Made by a program: the position numbers and the translations under genes. A stretch of 64,000 nucleotides of DNA from Rhynchosporium graminicola (taxonomy: Eukaryota; Ascomycota; Leotiomycetes; Helotiales; Ploettnerulaceae). The stretch lies in assembly GCA_900074885.1 (NCBI GenBank), contig FJUW01000075.1, forward strand, positions 95,859 to 159,858, given 5' to 3'. Below the pieces are notes generated by a model that did no database searches, had not been told where the DNA came from, and saw only the letters and a program-made list of their open reading frames with translations. Below are positions 33,550 to 46,100 of this stretch, piece after piece (within the stretch, counting starts at the first letter, position 1; the number at the start of each line of letters is the position of its first letter).

Positions 33550-34532
33550 TTTGTATTGTGGAAGAACGGTGGTTTTGTATAGGGAACGGATTTTTCTGTA
33601 CACGGGCTCCGTACCTGAACATTTTTTGATATCTATTTTATCGCACATTCGAGCTATTCTGTTTGCGGATTAGCTCTTTCCGCACCTGCCAAGGATGCCA
33701 AGACTATCTTTCTGATGAGTGAGGCAGGAACAGTCTCTTTTGCTAGAAGTTCTTCCCTTCCCTTCCTTGCTCAAGATAAGCCAGCCTCGGCCAGCATAGT
33801 ATGACTTTTATGATCGGGATGATATCCAGGGCCTATTCTATTTTCTAACTTGCTCTGTGGTTATACTTCAATCCATCGTTCCGCTCTTTCCAGCTGCGAA
33901 GCATTATTTTCCTTTCTACCTACTTTAGCCGCAGTCACGTGAGAGTCATCCGGCCCCACCTTAGCGCCGCTGTCTCGGCTAGATCATCAGAGACGGCGCC
34001 TCCGATCGATCAGCTTGACGCTACCTGCTGTCTCCGCAACAACCCAAACTCAACATCACCGACGACACCACGAACGACTCGTTGACCAACCCAACTCAAC
34101 CCAACGAATTCATCAGAGATCGCTACTGGCAGAATCATCGAATGAAGGAACACCCGTTCTAGTTGGAGATTCACGGCGTGGTCTGCGTTGCGCCCGCCCG
34201 GCGACTGCGATCCCGAATTGCCCCCAACCCTGCGCTCACTCTCACTCACACTGTCACTAAACCTCGACGAGGACAGTCCGGCAAACGCTCTGCTTCGCTC
34301 TACGACTCGGAATACCCTGATTAAGACCACATTCGATTCCTCGACGATTGCATCCGGTCCCGGCGCAACTGGCAAACTTTGCCCCTCGGGCTTTCACTCT
34401 CTTTCACCTTTGACCATTCACCTTTGACGGCTCACTTTTGGCGGCTCGCATCGATCTGCTTTATCCACATTACATACAAGCAAGCATACCATACATCCCG
34501 CAACCTCGACATCCTCGATTATACAGCACGAA
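33550..34532. promoter_or_regulatory. Divergent promoter region, NOP4 and MED19
   Basis: Two housekeeping genes start from either side of this 983-base stretch. The right half is C-rich with repeated CAACC, CTCACT and CACCTTTGA units (34400-34440) and is probably leader sequence of MED19. No coding frame is supported. Confidence 0.5.
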
Positions 34533-35770
34533 ATGACTTCTAATCTCCCTCGAACCCCCGAAACACCTACTCAAACGACCCCCAGCTCTGCTGAGTTCCC
34601 CAACAAGTTCGTCACCTCGCCCATCGATACCTACTCCATGCCAACACCTGCTCGCAGCGTCAACGGCAGCATGTCTTCTAATCCTACCGAAATGTCCTTC
34701 GAGACAGGTTTCCACGAAGATTCATCTCTCAAGCGTAAGCGTGAAGTCGACGACCAAGGAGAACAAGAACAAAAGAAGAAGGTACATGTCGAGGAACCCG
34801 AGAGTCTACACAGTCTTACCATCAACGATCTCCACTTGGACGTCGGCGAAAAGTACTATCTTTGCAAGACCCGTAAGACTTCCCGATTCCCAGTGCTCTT
34901 ACTCCCTGGTTCTGTATTCCACCCATTTTCCCTGCACCTCATCTGATGAAGTACTTGGTTAACATGGAAATGATGTGCAGCACATCCTGCTCAAGGAATT
35001 AGACATGACTCAGGAATCGTACGAGCACCGCTACGTGAAGATCTTTTCGAACGATATGATTTGTATCCGATTGCCAAGACAGTCGCGCGAACTAATCCGG
35101 ATGGTACGAAAGGTGTCAAGCTCCGTAAGACCTACAAGAATCACATCAAAGATCACGGCTTGGTTGGTACATTTGACGCTGTCAAGAAGGAGAATGGTGC
35201 ACCCGGAACGCTGTATGAGCTGATGTGGAATGTCAAGTACCAAGACGAGGCGTGGATAGCAAACTGGACGACAGGGAAGGAGATTGAGAAAGGCATCCCC
35301 GAGTCGCTACTCCCAGCCGGTAACAAAGTGTTCGCGATGGCAAAGGGACCAATACCAAAGGATAAATTCAACCCAAGCATACTTGGCGAGGGCGGTAATC
35401 CAACAGTGCCAGTTGACACGGCCAAGGCAGTACAGAATGGATCTAGAACTCCCATCCCACAGAACCTAGCGGCAGCGAGGATTGCAAAGGCTGAGGCACC
35501 ACGTCCCAAGAGAACCACGAATAAGCGTACTTATGGCGAGTCGAGCTACGAGGGTTATGGTGAGGGCTTTGTTGACGATGATACCCAAGATGCTGGCTAT
35601 TCTACTGGGGATGGAGATGCTGGCAAGCAACGCAAGCGTCCAAAGAAGGTTGGCTGAACTTGCTACGTTGATGGATACTGACTGACGCAATAAAGAATTC
35701 CCAAGGTCACGGCTTTCAGAGTGGGCCCATGAGACAGGCTAGCTATGGACCTGGTATGGTTGGTGCATGA
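34533..35770 (+). CDS. MED19: Mediator subunit 19 (Rox3)
   Basis: A head-module subunit of the Mediator complex that links activators to RNA polymerase II. Three exons: 34533-34872, 34981-35648 and 35696-35770, giving 360 residues. The conserved core reads L-Y-P-I-A-K-T-V-A-R, then K-L-R-K-T-Y-K-N-H-I-K-D-H-G-L and L-Y-E-L-M-W. The last 25-codon exon is my inference. Reading straight on gives a stop at 35655-35657 and 338 residues, but splicing out 35649-35695 (GT-AG, 47 nt) adds an ending with S-Y-G-P-G-M-V-G-A, which resembles the C-terminus I recall for fungal Rox3 proteins. The N-terminus is Pro/Thr-rich and carries a basic K-R-K-R-E-V block. Confidence 0.85.
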
Positions 35771-36384
35771 GGATGAGAACGGACAAGCAAAGCCGATTGT
35801 TGTACGATATTCGAGACACCCAAATACTCACTCGCCTCGCCCGAGCCTCTGTATTTCCCGACCGCCTCGTCTCGGCTTGGGTTGTACAGTACGCCTCCTT
35901 CTGCTGGTTGATAACGGTTGCTTCCATCAAGACGCTCCGAGAACAAAGGACAGCAGAATTCGATCAGGGCCAAGCTCTTCCGTTTTGCAGAAAAGCTTTG
36001 ATGGTGGTAAAAAAAAAGCACAAAATTCCTGACTGCTTCTAGGTCTCTCATTTTATCGAGGGAATCTCTCAATCCGATGAGGGAATGATGGCGGACTGTT
36101 TCTCAGTCGCCTCTAGCGTTTTTTTTTGTTTTTTTTTTTTGCAGTCTAGATCTGGGTACCGGGAGGGGGACGGTGTTGGGGTTGGGATAGAAAGGGTGCA
36201 TGTGAGGCACACCTCGTACAACACACAACACGCCTGTAGATACTGCTATAGCGTAATGACAGTTAAAGATCAAGCAATCTCGTTCCAGTGCAATGTTGTG
36301 AATAGAAAGTTCCCAAGTGGGCACTATCTTAATTCTTCGCGGGATTCGCGAGTGCTGCTATGTCTCACTTTTTGCACGTTTACT
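35771..36384. other. Intergenic region between MED19 and a convergent hypothetical gene
   Basis: This holds the likely 3' UTR of MED19 and a T-rich run (36119-36140). Overlapping open frames on both strands are short and unconvincing. Confidence 0.45.
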
Positions 36385-36921
36385 TTATTGCATTCCGCAG
36401 CCACGTTTGCTATGGAGCGCTATCTCAAAAGAGTCGAGGACTAGTCTCCAGATGAGTGTTCTGTCGTCAAGATGGTATGTGCGGGCGTTTATGATTATTC
36501 TGGTCATTGGCTTGAGATTATCCGGTGATGGGATTTTATTTCCTAAGTACAGTTTGACATCTATAACGCTGTCTGGAGGAACGGTAAGTCCGAGTCCATG
36601 TATCTCTGGAGCATAATTTACGAGCAGCGAGCAGCGAGCATGAGAAGTAGCAATGTTCGAAAGGAGAGCTGCTGTGAGCACGGTTTGTCCTGTACAAGTA
36701 TGACTGGCGGCGATCTGGGGAACCAGTTGATTTCTTTCCAGCATCCAAGACATATATCTCCCAGCAAGACATTTTAAGCACGGGAATGTCCAGGTCTTGG
36801 TTTCTGCATTTTTATAGCCAGTAGCGCGATTCTCGACCACAACCGCGTTTTCGTCTTCCAGGGGGATTTTCACTCCGTAACTTCTTTTCGCAGACTCTTT
36901 GTTTGTCATTTTCACAGTCAC
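36385..36921 (-). CDS. Hypothetical protein, 178 residues
   Basis: An intron-free minus-strand frame, convergent with MED19 and divergent from the giant surface protein. Residues about 45-80 contain C-L-K-C and H-T-C, which could form a small metal site, followed by a region that may be beta-rich (V-I-D-V-K-L-Y-L-G). There is no signal peptide. I do not recognise the family, and an overlapping plus-strand frame (36085-36444) weakens the case. An alternative start is the Met at residue 5. Confidence 0.4.
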   Translation of the reverse strand: MTVKMTNKESAKRSYGVKIPLEDENAVVVENRATGYKNAETKTWTFPCLKCLAGRYMSWMLERNQLVPQIAASHTCTGQTVLTAALLSNIATSHARCSLLVNYAPEIHGLGLTVPPDSVIDVKLYLGNKIPSPDNLKPMTRIIINARTYHLDDRTLIWRLVLDSFEIALHSKRGCGMQ

Positions 36922-37128
36922 TACTACACATTTCTCGAATTTTGATTCTGATTTTGGTTGGGAGAGGTCAAGTTATTGAAATACATTGATTTACAGGGAA
37001 TAAACTGCACAGCAAGTGTGGAAGGAGTGGGTTCTTGGAGGAGAGTGGTGGCTGTAGAGTGGAGAGAAGAGGTAAGCGATTGAAACGGTAGAAAGGAGGA
37101 TAAGTACCTGTTGAACAGGGGCGACACA

Positions 37129-40100
37129 ATGATTTACAACTATGGGAGACCGAGATTGAGTGCGGTTTTGCATTTCTGCTACTTGCTTTTGATGATCGTT
37201 GGGTTGAATGTGTAAGTCTTTCACTTCGCACTCCGTGTCACACCCCTCGCATCCCTATCTCGTAACATAACATCGCCAGAATTTTCATTTTACATTCTCT
37301 CCTCCCCAATAGCTCCGTCATATCCATCCAAAGTCGTTTGATCTTCCTCAAATCCCGTCTCTCCCGAGCGATCAAAACTGACGTCCCCTCTTTCCATACA
37401 GCGCACCAGCAACAGCCCAATCCCACACCTTCAGCTCCCGCCTCATCAGCACATTTGCTGGCAACGGCCAAACCACAACTCAGATAATCTTCTGGCGTAC
37501 GCTGGAGCCTGGAGAATCCGCCACCAGTCTCACAACATCATTTTCCTCAATTGACGATGGCTCAACCACCCGAGAAAGAGATACAGCTACAATCCCGACC
37601 TCACCATCAGCATCGCTATTGGCTTCGCCTGAGTTAACTCTGGGGGGGAGTACGCGAACTGATGTCTTAACTCGGACTGTAAGCAAATCTCAAGAAAGGG
37701 TTTTGACGTCGCCGCCTGCGAGCTTGACCGGAAGTTCGCAGATCTCTTCTTCAGATATATTTACGACAACAGATAGCTCATATGTTACGACTACGGAGAC
37801 TTCAGAAGAGATTCAATCTATTTCGGCTTCAAGTTCTCCATATTCGAGAACTTCCCAGACTGGAATTTATTTTGAAACTTCAGTGTTCGCAAGCTACCGC
37901 TCTTCTCTGGATGTGACATCCACATCCACAACACAACAATCATCGACCTTGAGTATCAAAGAGAGCTTGACATTAGAAGCTCCGCCAAATACCACTGAAG
38001 TTCAAAGCACAGCTTCGCTAATATCCTCTAAGCCTACAAGCGACTCCGTCTCCGCGCAGTCATCAACATCTTTGTCCATTCTTGGACAAAGTATCAACGA
38101 TAGCGAGACCAAGAGTGGCAGTTTTGTGCTTGCGGAATCGAGCACAGATCAATCACCGGGTACGTTTCCCCTTGCTCATTGGGTAATAATTTGAGATTAA
38201 AAAAATTTCCCCTTCCTCCTCCGCTTTTCGGTCCAATATACTGCTTAGATAGCCCTGTCAGGAAGTCCTAGTCCACCGGATCGAGTTATTAGATTCTCCA
38301 AAAATTGTGCCAATGCCCGAGATCAATCGGATTAAAAACATCGCAACAGGACACAACAGACATGATATTCTAGACATTAAAAGATTCATGACTGTCTCTC
38401 ACAAATGCGATGAAAAGTTTCATGGCTTGTGCGTCTGAGATTTGGCACGTCATTTTAAAAGAGGATAGAAATGAGGATTGTCGCAAGTTTGCTAACAGAT
38501 CCTTCAGGCTCGAGTACAGATGTCCTCACTACACCTACAATCAGTGGTTTCCTGACCAAGACGTCGACCTTCATTCCTCCAGGAATTACATCAAAGGACC
38601 CTGTATTCCCAGAGTCAACCACGGTTGTCGACGAGCCGTCCACGTCGGCAGAACCATCACCTACGCTTGGTCCGAAGGACATCTCAACTACAACGGCGCC
38701 GCCTGGCACTACAACTATCGTGTCAGCGAGGACAGAGACTTGGTGGAATCCTGTGGAGCCAAGTTCGACGATGTCGGATTACTCGAGCCAGAGTAGTGTG
38801 TATAGCAGTATTATGTCGTCAATATCGTCTGTTAGCGTTAGCATCAGTATGTCGATGGCGCAGAATAGCACGGATATTTCTTCGAGAATGCTTCCTACCT
38901 CATCCGAGTCCTCTGCTTTCCAGACTCTATCTGAGTCCGAGTCAAGAAGCGCTACACTGCCGCTCGAAACTTCGAGCTTCTCGGTCTCGGAGTCAGGTTC
39001 TGGTACCAGCAGTCTTCCATATTTCACTACTAGCGGAGTATCAACATCTGAGGAATCTAGTTCAGCAACCAAAAGTGTACCAGAAAGCGAGAGCATCTCA
39101 CAATCAGAGCTGTCCTCCTACACATCAAGCACCTTGGTATCGGAGAGCAGCACGATCACAACGTCGCCTGTTCAGTCAACCTTCAGCTTTTCAAGCGGTT
39201 CAATCAGCTTGATCAATAGTGGTTCGGGATTCTCGACTTCTTATTACAGAAGCTCAAGGCAGGCAGAATCTACAAGCCCAGCTTCGAGCTCCCTCCCAAG
39301 CTTGACCACGTATATCACAGAACTAACTTCAAAAACTATCTCATCCTTCTTGTCTACTAGCAGTGGTTATAGCTCATCATTTGCCTCGGAATCTCTATCT
39401 TCATCCTTGGCCTCAGAATCCTTGTCGATCCTTGCGTCTTCAAGTTCGAAAGCAGAGAGTCTATCGTCCCTTGCTTCAAGTATGGCGTCTGCTGGAATCT
39501 CGTCTACAGTCCTTTCCGAGACATCGACTCTCGCAGCTAGCTCGGGTGTGGGGAGCAGCACGGTTCTGGAATCTTCGTCATACAGTGATGTATATTCGAC
39601 ATCGACTATTCTCGATCCTGGATCAAGTACCGAGCACTCTTCCAGCCATATTGGTGGGACGAGTACTGAGGTCGAGTCTACGACCATTCCAGAATCAACG
39701 ACCGAGGTTGTTTATATCTCTACAACGGTCGTGATCAACACACCAGGTCTTACCACACCAACAGTCATAGAAGCTTCTACCAACCCTGGATCATCATCCA
39801 GCATAGAGTTACCACCCCAGAGCACGACAGTAGAAGATCCAGCAATTACAACTACAGAGAAATCGACACCTGTCTTCTCAAGTACCCGAGTACAGATATC
39901 TACCCCCGACCCATTCGAAACTCCCCAGAGCGCTGAATTGCGTACTTTCTGGGAGGTTATTATGCCATCATCGACTGTTTCAGAATACTCGAGCTCAAGT
40001 TCTGTATACAGCAGCGTCATGTCTTCGATCACAGCCAGCATCTCCGCTAGATATTCATCGGAGTCCGCGTCCTCAGAATCAGAATCTGCGAGCTTGTCGT

Positions 40101-43100
40101 ATAGCTCCTCGATTTCTATCTCAGCAAGCATGTCACTCAGCAGCTCCATGTCAGAAGTTTTATCTACACTTTCGGCACTCGAGTCCTCACAGAGCTCATA
40201 TTCTTCTCTTCTATCGAGCATCACTGCTCCTCTGAGATCCGCGCTTCCAAGCTCTACAGCTTCCAGCATTTCTTCTCTAGAATCGGCAAGCTCATCACTC
40301 GAGAGAATTTCTTCGTCAATTTCGGCTCAAGAATCGTCTTTGGTCGAAGCGAGCACGACATCTGACTCCGAGAGCTCTAGCCAGGTCACGACTGCTTACC
40401 CTGTTAGTACATCGGTATCTGAGCTACCATCCTTGTTATCTACGCCTTCGTCGAGCCAGAGCGAGAGTTCTTTCAGGTTGCAGAGCCTTACTGCGTCTTA
40501 CTCTTCAAGCTACCCAAGCAGTATCGTCTCGAGCATTTCATCTCTCGAACCGGTATCTAGCTCCCTCTCTTCAAACTCGATATCGCTCTCAGCTTCGCTG
40601 TCATCTTCAATAGAGATCACGAGTATGCTGAGCAGCTCTGTGGATAGGGTTTCCTCTTCGCTTTCTGAACTTTCGTCAAGCCAGAGTGAGTATTCCTCAA
40701 GCTTGATGAGTGTTACAGCCTCATACTACTCAAGCCTGTCAAGCAGTATCGCTTCGATTTTATCGTCCCTGGAGTCGGTATCAAGCTCGTTGTCGTCCGA
40801 ATCCGTATCGCTCTCGGCTTCGTTGACATCTTCATACCAAAGCCAGGTTACGACGATGCCTAGTAACTCTATTTCTGAGGTCTCTTCTTGGCTTTCTGAG
40901 CTCTCATCAAGCCAGAGCGAGTACTACTCCCAATTATCGATCCTTACTGCATCGTACTCGTACACCTCGAGCTTCCCAAGTAGCATCATTTCGAGCATCT
41001 CATCCCTCGAATCGCTATCTAGCTCTTTATCAATGGAGTCTATGTCGCTATCTACTTCTGTATCCCCCCAAGCGGAATCAAGCAGCGCAATATCATCCAG
41101 TCTCGCGACTTCATCTTCTATTGCGAGCCTATCTTCTTCGAGGCATTCTAGCTCATTAGCAAGCCTTACTACGACTATAAGTAGTCTCCCTACCAGCTTC
41201 TCTTCTATTGTCTCGTCGCTATTATCGGCAAGCAGCTATGCTTCCCTCGAGCCATCCTCCCTATCGGAATTTACGTCTGCTCAAAGCAGCTTGGCTTCTA
41301 TCAGTAGCGAGATGTCATCCTCACTTGAAACACTGTCGACGTCCCAGAGCGAGTATAAATCCGATAGTCAGAGCCTCACAGTATCTGTCAGCAGCACCCC
41401 CTCGAGCGTGGCCTCTACTCTCTCTTCCCTGCTTTCTGCAGGCAGCTCAGTTGAAGAACTTTCGTCTTCGTTGCTATCTTCCCAAAGCCAGCGTTCCACA
41501 ACGGCTTTCGCTACAACAGATCCAGGAAGCTCTTCGGACCAAGTATCGTCAACTATATCTACTCTGGCTTCTTCCGCAAGCTCCTACTCCTCTGCTCTCG
41601 AGAGCTTCTCCTCCTCATTCAGCTCTGCCCTCCCAAGCGGCCTGCTATCAAGCATCTCCTCGATTGAGTCTGCAAGCAGTTCGCTCTCAGAAGTTACGTC
41701 TTCTCTATCGGCATCTGCTTCTTCCGCAAGTGTCCGTCAAGAAGAATCTTCAAGCAGCATCATCGAAAGCATGACTGAGTCCCTACAAAAATCTTCAACA
41801 GTTATTTCTGTCACTATAGTAGAAAGCTACTCAACGACTATCATCTCAGTCACACAAACGCTATCTCTCTCGTCCTCCTCTCCAGCAAGCGCAACTGCCA
41901 CACTCAGTGCCCCAGGAAGCAGCTCAGAGCCTTCGAATTCTTCTGGACAAGAATCGACTTTCACATTCCGAAGTAGTGGATTCACTACAATCCCGAGATC
42001 TACGAGCTTGGTATCAAGTGGCGAGTCATCAAGTATTGAGAGCAGTTCAGAAAGTGTGCTTATGTCGACTTCAGAGTTGTTGATTGGTACGTCCTCCTAT
42101 GCTTCGGCATCTTCATCCTCTTCTTTCTTTAGGTCTGGAATATCCTCTGTCTATGCCACTACATGGATCACGACTACAAAACAACCGTTATCCACGTTCG
42201 AATCGCAACCAGGAACTGGATCTCCATCGACAGGATCTGCCAGTTTTGGAGGAACGACTACACAGATCTCTTCTGGACTGGAAAGCACGAACACAGGTAG
42301 AAATACCATCTTAGATGAAAGCACCAGTGCTAGTGGAGGCCAAATGGGATCAACCACAATGACCAGCCCTTCGAAAACAAGAATAACGACTGCATATATC
42401 TCGTCAACAAATGCCGAAAGTGAGATACCGCAGGTGAGTATTTCTTCAAATGTCCAAAGATTTGGTCCTTACAATTCACAGACGTCTTCCTCTGGTCAAA
42501 GTACGAGTGTGTTACCCACTTCCTCGGAAATACTAACAAGCAGCGCGATCGATGATATGTCAAGCACCGGCTTAAGCTCAAGTGGCAAGGAGAATAGTTG
42601 GACGACAATATCTATGCCAAGTGCTGGTACAGATTCATCATTTATCACGCTTACCTCCATGTCGGTATCCTCATCGCTTATCACATCACGTCTCTCGATC
42701 ACAACTTCCCTCCCAAGCTATTTATCACTAGCCAGCTACCCCTCGGCTTCCTTGGAAATATCAACCACCTATCTCCAATCCCCAGCTCTCGAACCCCCGT
42801 CCTCCTCTCAACCATCTGTTCCAACGACTACAGACATCTCCATCAACTCCCCTTCCTCAGACAATTCATTGCCGCCACCATCGTCGCGCACATTTTCGGT
42901 CTTGGAATCACTTGTTTCAAGCCAGACTTCAAGTTCCGAGACCCAAACCTCCACTCTACTTTATTCTTCATCCATTCAATCCACTGCTAAGAGCTTATAT
43001 GTCTCCCAAACCCTGTCGAGCGCCACATCCATACTGGCCTTAGAGACTTCCTCAAGCCAAGTGTCAAGTCAGAGCCAAAGCACTTCGTACAGCATCCAAT

Positions 43101-46100
43101 CGACTAGCACCGATGCCCAGCCTTCGAGTCTTGATCTAATATCTTCAATGACATCAAGTCAAGTTTCAGAATCTTCTTTCGCGTCAACTCTGGAACAATC
43201 AACCACAGAAATGTTCCCGATCACGTCAACACAATCATCCAGCCTGTATGAGATATCCACATTTGCCTCGACAAGTGCGCTTCTCTCGAGCTCGGGTCCG
43301 GTAACAACCACTACCTCATCAGATCTTGCAACATATACCCTGTCACTTACAACACAAGTTTTCGGAAGTGTTACTTTCGCCATCTCTGGTCCGCCCTCCA
43401 GGATATCTTCACTTTCGAGCGAAGATCCCTCCACTACTCAACTTCCCAGCATCGAGACAAGTGTTATGGTTTCCCTCAGCACCATACCTAGCCCGTCTTC
43501 GAAACTTCCCCTTCCTAAAACTTCCGATATAACAAGTCAGACTTCTTCTACTGGAAGCTTCTCAGACGCTGGTTCTCCAAGCGACCTGTACCTCACGACT
43601 TCCTCAAAGTTACCAGAAGCAACTTCTGAGAGCGTTACATTTGACGCTACTGATCCCTCATCAGGTCCATCAACCACAGTTCTGTCATATTCGCAATCAC
43701 CCACCGTGCAGTCTTTATCAAGCTCGCAGTATATTTCAGGCTCTCAGACGAAAATGGAATCTACCTCAATACTACACACAGACATCTCAACAGCCTCGTT
43801 GGTGTCGTTCGGAATTTCTTCAACTACCATACCGCGGCCATCCTTGACTTCTACACAATCTGAAATATCAGGGACACCTTCTGCAATAGCTTTCTTCTTG
43901 ACTTTCAACAGAAATGATAACCCCCTCCGTAAGCGAGCAATGGAGAAAGTGTACCTCGTCTTGGACGTAAATGGAACCGTATCCATCACCGACCAGTGTT
44001 CCGAAGCTGTTATTTTCACGATTGGTACCGACAAACGCCTCAGAGTCGGAGGGGTTACAGCATATGCTACCCCCAGCGATATCGCACTCGGAAATTCGCC
44101 GTTCAGGTTCGGTCCTTCGGATTCAGCGAACGTGGAGCAAGATTTCACGTATCCAAACTCATTCTTGTCGTGGGACAACAATTCATTCCCAGGAGACCAC
44201 CACGCTGTCTTTGGATTCCCATCATCGGGACAGGGTATTGTCGTTGCCGCTTACGACGGAACTGTTCCTCCTGGCTATACGGAAGAAATGTTCAAGGCGG
44301 TCACATCCGACGATCCAGCTTTTGTTTGCGAGGGATCGAGTAGTATCTCTACTGATCTGCCAAGCACTTCGATGAGCCCAATTATTTCACAACTCGCCAC
44401 CACATCGGCATCTATTAGGATGCCATCAATAACCACCAGCCAGAGCTCTGCTGAGGACACAACTACTTCCGAGCTCCCATCAGCAATTTTGACCTCAAGG
44501 TCCGTGATAACTATACTATCTCCAACCTCCTCGGATATCGTGTTCTTTACACAGCTTTCCGAGATGAAATCTAGCACTGTACTAACCGAAAGCTCCAGCT
44601 CGTCATCACTGGATAGGTCGCCGAGCACCACTCAACAGGAAACCGGATTTTCAGATCTGACATCTTCTTTGATCGGCATGACATCGCCATTCGCGACCTC
44701 AAGTACCCTGAGCCCAGACTTGTCAATGTCTAGTGAATCTGCTACATTGTCGGAATTTTCCCTTTCCTCCTTTCCAACAACTTTGGCTGTGCCTACATCG
44801 ACGACAGTTGACTCAAGCTCTCAAACAGCAGTCTTAACTTCTGTTACTACTCTACCCTCAATAACTTCGATCTCCACAGATCTGCCGTCCACTAGTACCG
44901 AAGAATCTACCTCGAACAGCAATATTAACAGCAATATCGAGACAGACGTCTTCACTGTGGAGCTATCCGAAGCCACCTCTCTTCCCCTCACAACAACCTC
45001 TGGATTTTCGGTGCCCTTCACTTTATTAGTCGAGACCACATCGTCATTGGTAACTCCTTCTTCAAGCACCAATAATTCTGTTACCAGTTCTGCAGGACCA
45101 ACATCAAGCATTCTAGCGACCTCTGCCTTCAGCAGTTCTCTAGATCCGTCATCCAGCGCGCATATTAAGCAGATCATCACGTCTGAAAACGTGGTTTCCA
45201 CATCAGTCGCCTCGATAATAAGCACCACAAATGAAGATACGACCTCAGGTCAATCTTTCTTATCCCCTTCGCCTGGAATTGAACAAAGCACGTCTGCTGA
45301 AGGTGGCTCGAGTTTCGCTACCGAATCTCTATCCAGTCATCTTACCACTGTGTCCTCCGAGTTTGAGCAAACAACAACCGAATCAGCATACCCTGGAGCT
45401 TCGATGACGGAGACTGGCCCTGCATCAACAAGTATTCTCGTTAGTAGGCTACCTAGCTCCACTCAGTCTACAATTATCACCGAATCTACCACGGGGGCTA
45501 GCTTACAATCCTATTCATCTGGAACACCACTGCCAAACTCATCGACCGAGTTCCAAATCACGAGTACCTTAAGTAGCCTCCCAGGATATTTCGTGGAGAC
45601 ATCGTCTTTGGTCTCGAATACAGATGAAATCACCGAGGTATTCACAATCGACTCATCTGTGGTTCTGGAAACAACTACCAGACCTTTGAAACAAACATCA
45701 AGCCTGTTGATAGAGACGACATCCGAGATGCAGGTTACATTGAACAGCAGAGACCCTTCTACGGCTATGATAGCTCAATCAATATCCTCTACCTTTGGCA
45801 CTATATCATCGTCTATCAATTCTGGAGTCGCTGTTTCCGAGCCGACAGATATACTATTCACATCAATCACTACAAGAACCATACTCTCCGACTCTGTGAT
45901 CTTGCCATCGGGAGCATCTTCTGGATCGACTATGCTGATTTCTACTACGGATTCTCACTCAAAGTCTAGCTCCGGTCAAGACATTTCATCATCCAATATA
46001 GCAGAAGCCTCTACTTCAGTAGTAATGGTGATCATACCCGTCGAGCCTGTGTCGGTGTCCCACTCGAAGGACTCTATCTCGTTTTCATCCACAGGTGGTT

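Noticed and set aside
31124..33673. Plus-strand open frames of up to 304 codons over NOP4
   Set aside because: Shadow frames of a Lys/Glu-rich gene. The minus strand has four RRMs.
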